Assembly: GCF_000477415.1 (NCBI RefSeq)
Contig: NC_022575.1
Location: forward strand, 248,001-312,000
Direction of reading: 5' to 3'
DNA: 64,000 bases
Source of the DNA: Mycoplasma parvum str. Indiana
Lineage (GTDB): Bacteria; Bacillota_I; Bacilli_A; Mycoplasmatales; Mycoplasmoidaceae
Part shown: one piece after another, positions 62,805 to 64,000 of the stretch
Layout of the letters: the number at the start of each line of letters is the position of its first letter
How positions within the stretch are numbered: position 1 is the stretch's first letter
Translations under genes and position numbers: made by a program
Notes under the pieces: generated by a model
The model's database searches: none
Told to the model about the DNA's origin: nothing
What the model saw: only the letters and a program-made list of their open reading frames with translations

Positions 62805-64000
62805 TTAGAGAGAAAGTAAGAGAATAGGATCTACTCATTTAAAAGGAGAGAAATAATAAGAACCAAAAACAAAGTAATAACACATAATAATATAGAATAT
62901 TATTCCTCCAAACATAACTAATTGAGGTTTAGTTAAGGAATAGTTTTTAAATCTAGTTCTATTTTCTTTAGGTAAATAGGCTCTCGAAGTCATTGCATTA
63001 GCCAACTCTCTAGATTTAATCATCGAAATAATGAATAAAGGTATAAATAATGAAAGAAAAGCTGTCATTTTATCCACAAATCTTCCATTTTTAAAATCAA
63101 TTCCTCGACTAGATTGAGCTTTGGTTATTCTAATTGCTTCTAAAAGAAGAGAAGGAATGAATCTTATAGCTAAAGAAATAATAAGAGTAATTTCCTTCAC
63201 AGGAATTTTTAATGCCGCTAAAGGTCTTATTAATTCTCCTACAGCAAAAGTAAAAGAAGTCAAATCTGTAGTATGGCTTAATGCTCTTGAAAGAGCAATA
63301 ATCATAGTTAATTTATTTGCCATATTAAAAGCCAGAATAAATTGTAAGGCAGTTAATGTATATCATTTAGGGAAAAATACTACAACTTTTTTATCTCCTT
63401 CTTTACTGGTTACGTAAAACGCTTTATAATTTTTTCCTTCCAATCTATTTTTAATACAACCACCATTATTTTTGCAGCAATTTGTAGTTGCTTGTTCTGC
63501 AGTGCACTTACATAATTGCTTTAATTCTTCAATATTGTTGGCAGAAACAATATTATTTTTGCCTCCCGCACTTTTGCAAGTGCAATTGCAATCAGACACA
63601 GTTTCACAACAACTCTTTAAAACTTCTCCTCCAGCAAATCAACCAACTTTAATTCCTTCTTGTTGAACGCTATTCTGGTTATTTCCTCTACCAAAAAAAG
63701 AAAAAGGTTTTTGAGTAAATAAATTCTGGAATTTTATAGCAAAATCTGAATAAGTGCTTGTTAAATAATCATTATCTCAAAAACCTGGATTTTTATTAAA
63801 TATTCAATTAATGCAAAAAAGAAATAAATAAATTCCTATAAAAAGTACAACTAATTTTCTTCATAAATCTTTAAGGCAGCCAGATAAAAAAAGAATAATA
63901 ATTGTAAAGCCAATTAATAAAAAATGTAAAAATATTCCCAATTTAGAAAAAACTAGGAATACAGAAAGAATAAAAATAATCAATTTAAGCAAAGGGTGCG
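62805..64000 (-). CDS. ecfT: ECF transporter membrane subunit EcfT with a cysteine-rich insert, 5' end outside the window
   Basis: Coupling membrane subunit for vitamin/cofactor uptake; 398 codons visible, N-terminus cut. Starts HPLLKLIIFILSVFL (first helix). After helix 4, LFCINWIFNKNPGFW, there is an insert of roughly 130 residues with ten Cys: KSCCETVSDCNCTCK, LCKCTAE, NCCKNNGGC. Then LTALQFILAFNMANKL and the coupling helices: LIISLAIRFIPSLLLEAIRITKAQSSRG (family ARG motif) and RELANAMTSRAYL. Ends SPFKWVDPILLLSL after a TGA Trp. The insert would face outside the cell, if the usual topology applies. Confidence 0.88.

Noticed and set aside
62786-62808. Tandem TTCAACGAAAA repeat as a possible variable locus
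   Set aside because: Only two copies, lying at the end of ecfT and the start of the small gene; too short to argue for phase variation.
63472-63666. Plus-strand Cys-containing ORF at the right edge
   Set aside because: It is the complement of the Cys-rich part of ecfT, which continues a conserved membrane protein.
1-64000. CRISPR arrays, insertion sequences, prophage or plasmid genes
   Set aside because: No spaced direct repeats, transposase, integrase or phage-like gene was seen; the only repeats are short palindromes.

Overview
The window comes from a small-genome mollicute. UGA is read as tryptophan throughout: almost every long gene contains in-frame TGA codons, GMP synthase ends in the family-typical TIEWE only if its TGA is Trp, and the sigma factor reads TYATWWIRQ through two of them. 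The DNA is very A+T-rich, genes are packed with 0-20 base gaps or short overlaps, and many ribosomal-protein neighbours found together in other bacteria are split up. The guaA/guaB purine genes, the scattered translation genes and small single-membrane-helix orphan proteins suggest a haemotropic Mycoplasma of the suis/wenyonii type. The species assignment is inference.

Layout. 1-2 kb: start of an unknown gene, then sigma factor rpoD (minus) and tRNA-Ile(UAU). 2-5.8 kb: trxB and guaA (plus) meeting guaB (minus). 5.9-8.3 kb: divergent K+ uptake genes ktrB and ktrA. 8.3-14.1 kb (minus): rpsL-rpsG-fusA-dnaJ-grpE-fba, joining elongation, chaperones and glycolysis. 14.2-24.8 kb (plus): two tiny membrane proteins, a HIT protein, a hypothetical, pgsA, the diadenylate cyclase cdaM, mgtE, an unknown membrane protein, a fused phosphate permease pstCA, pstB, an amino-acid permease and a lone rplQ. 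24.8-27.7 kb (minus): greA, unknown, rpsP, unknown, rplS, rpsU, ptsH. 27.7-28.5 kb: trmD (plus).

28.6-43.7 kb (minus): a nearly complete S10-spc-alpha ribosomal super-operon (rpsJ to rpoA, with secY, adk, map, infA), interrupted between rplW and rplB by a secreted-looking orphan. 43.8-47.7 kb: tRNA-Thr, rplJ-rplL, RNase P RNA converging on lon. 48.1-51.8 kb (plus): rpsI, an aldo/keto reductase, rplU, mraZ, rsmH, recU. 51.8-57.7 kb (minus): polC, trmK, rpsD, rpmB. 57.7-64 kb (minus): a 1085-residue coiled-coil protein, a small membrane protein, and an ECF-transporter module (ecfA, a small two-helix protein, and ecfT running off the window end).

The main themes are translation, replication and nutrient import. 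Ion homeostasis stands out: KtrA/KtrB, MgtE and the c-di-AMP synthase CdaM lie within 13 kb, and c-di-AMP is a known regulator of Ktr systems. The most unusual signals are frequent AUU/AUA start codons even in essential ribosomal genes (rpsL, rpsG, rplR, secY), a ten-cysteine extracellular insert in EcfT, a phosphate transporter whose binding-protein slot holds an unknown membrane protein, an IMP dehydrogenase without its CBS module, and a giant orphan coiled-coil protein.
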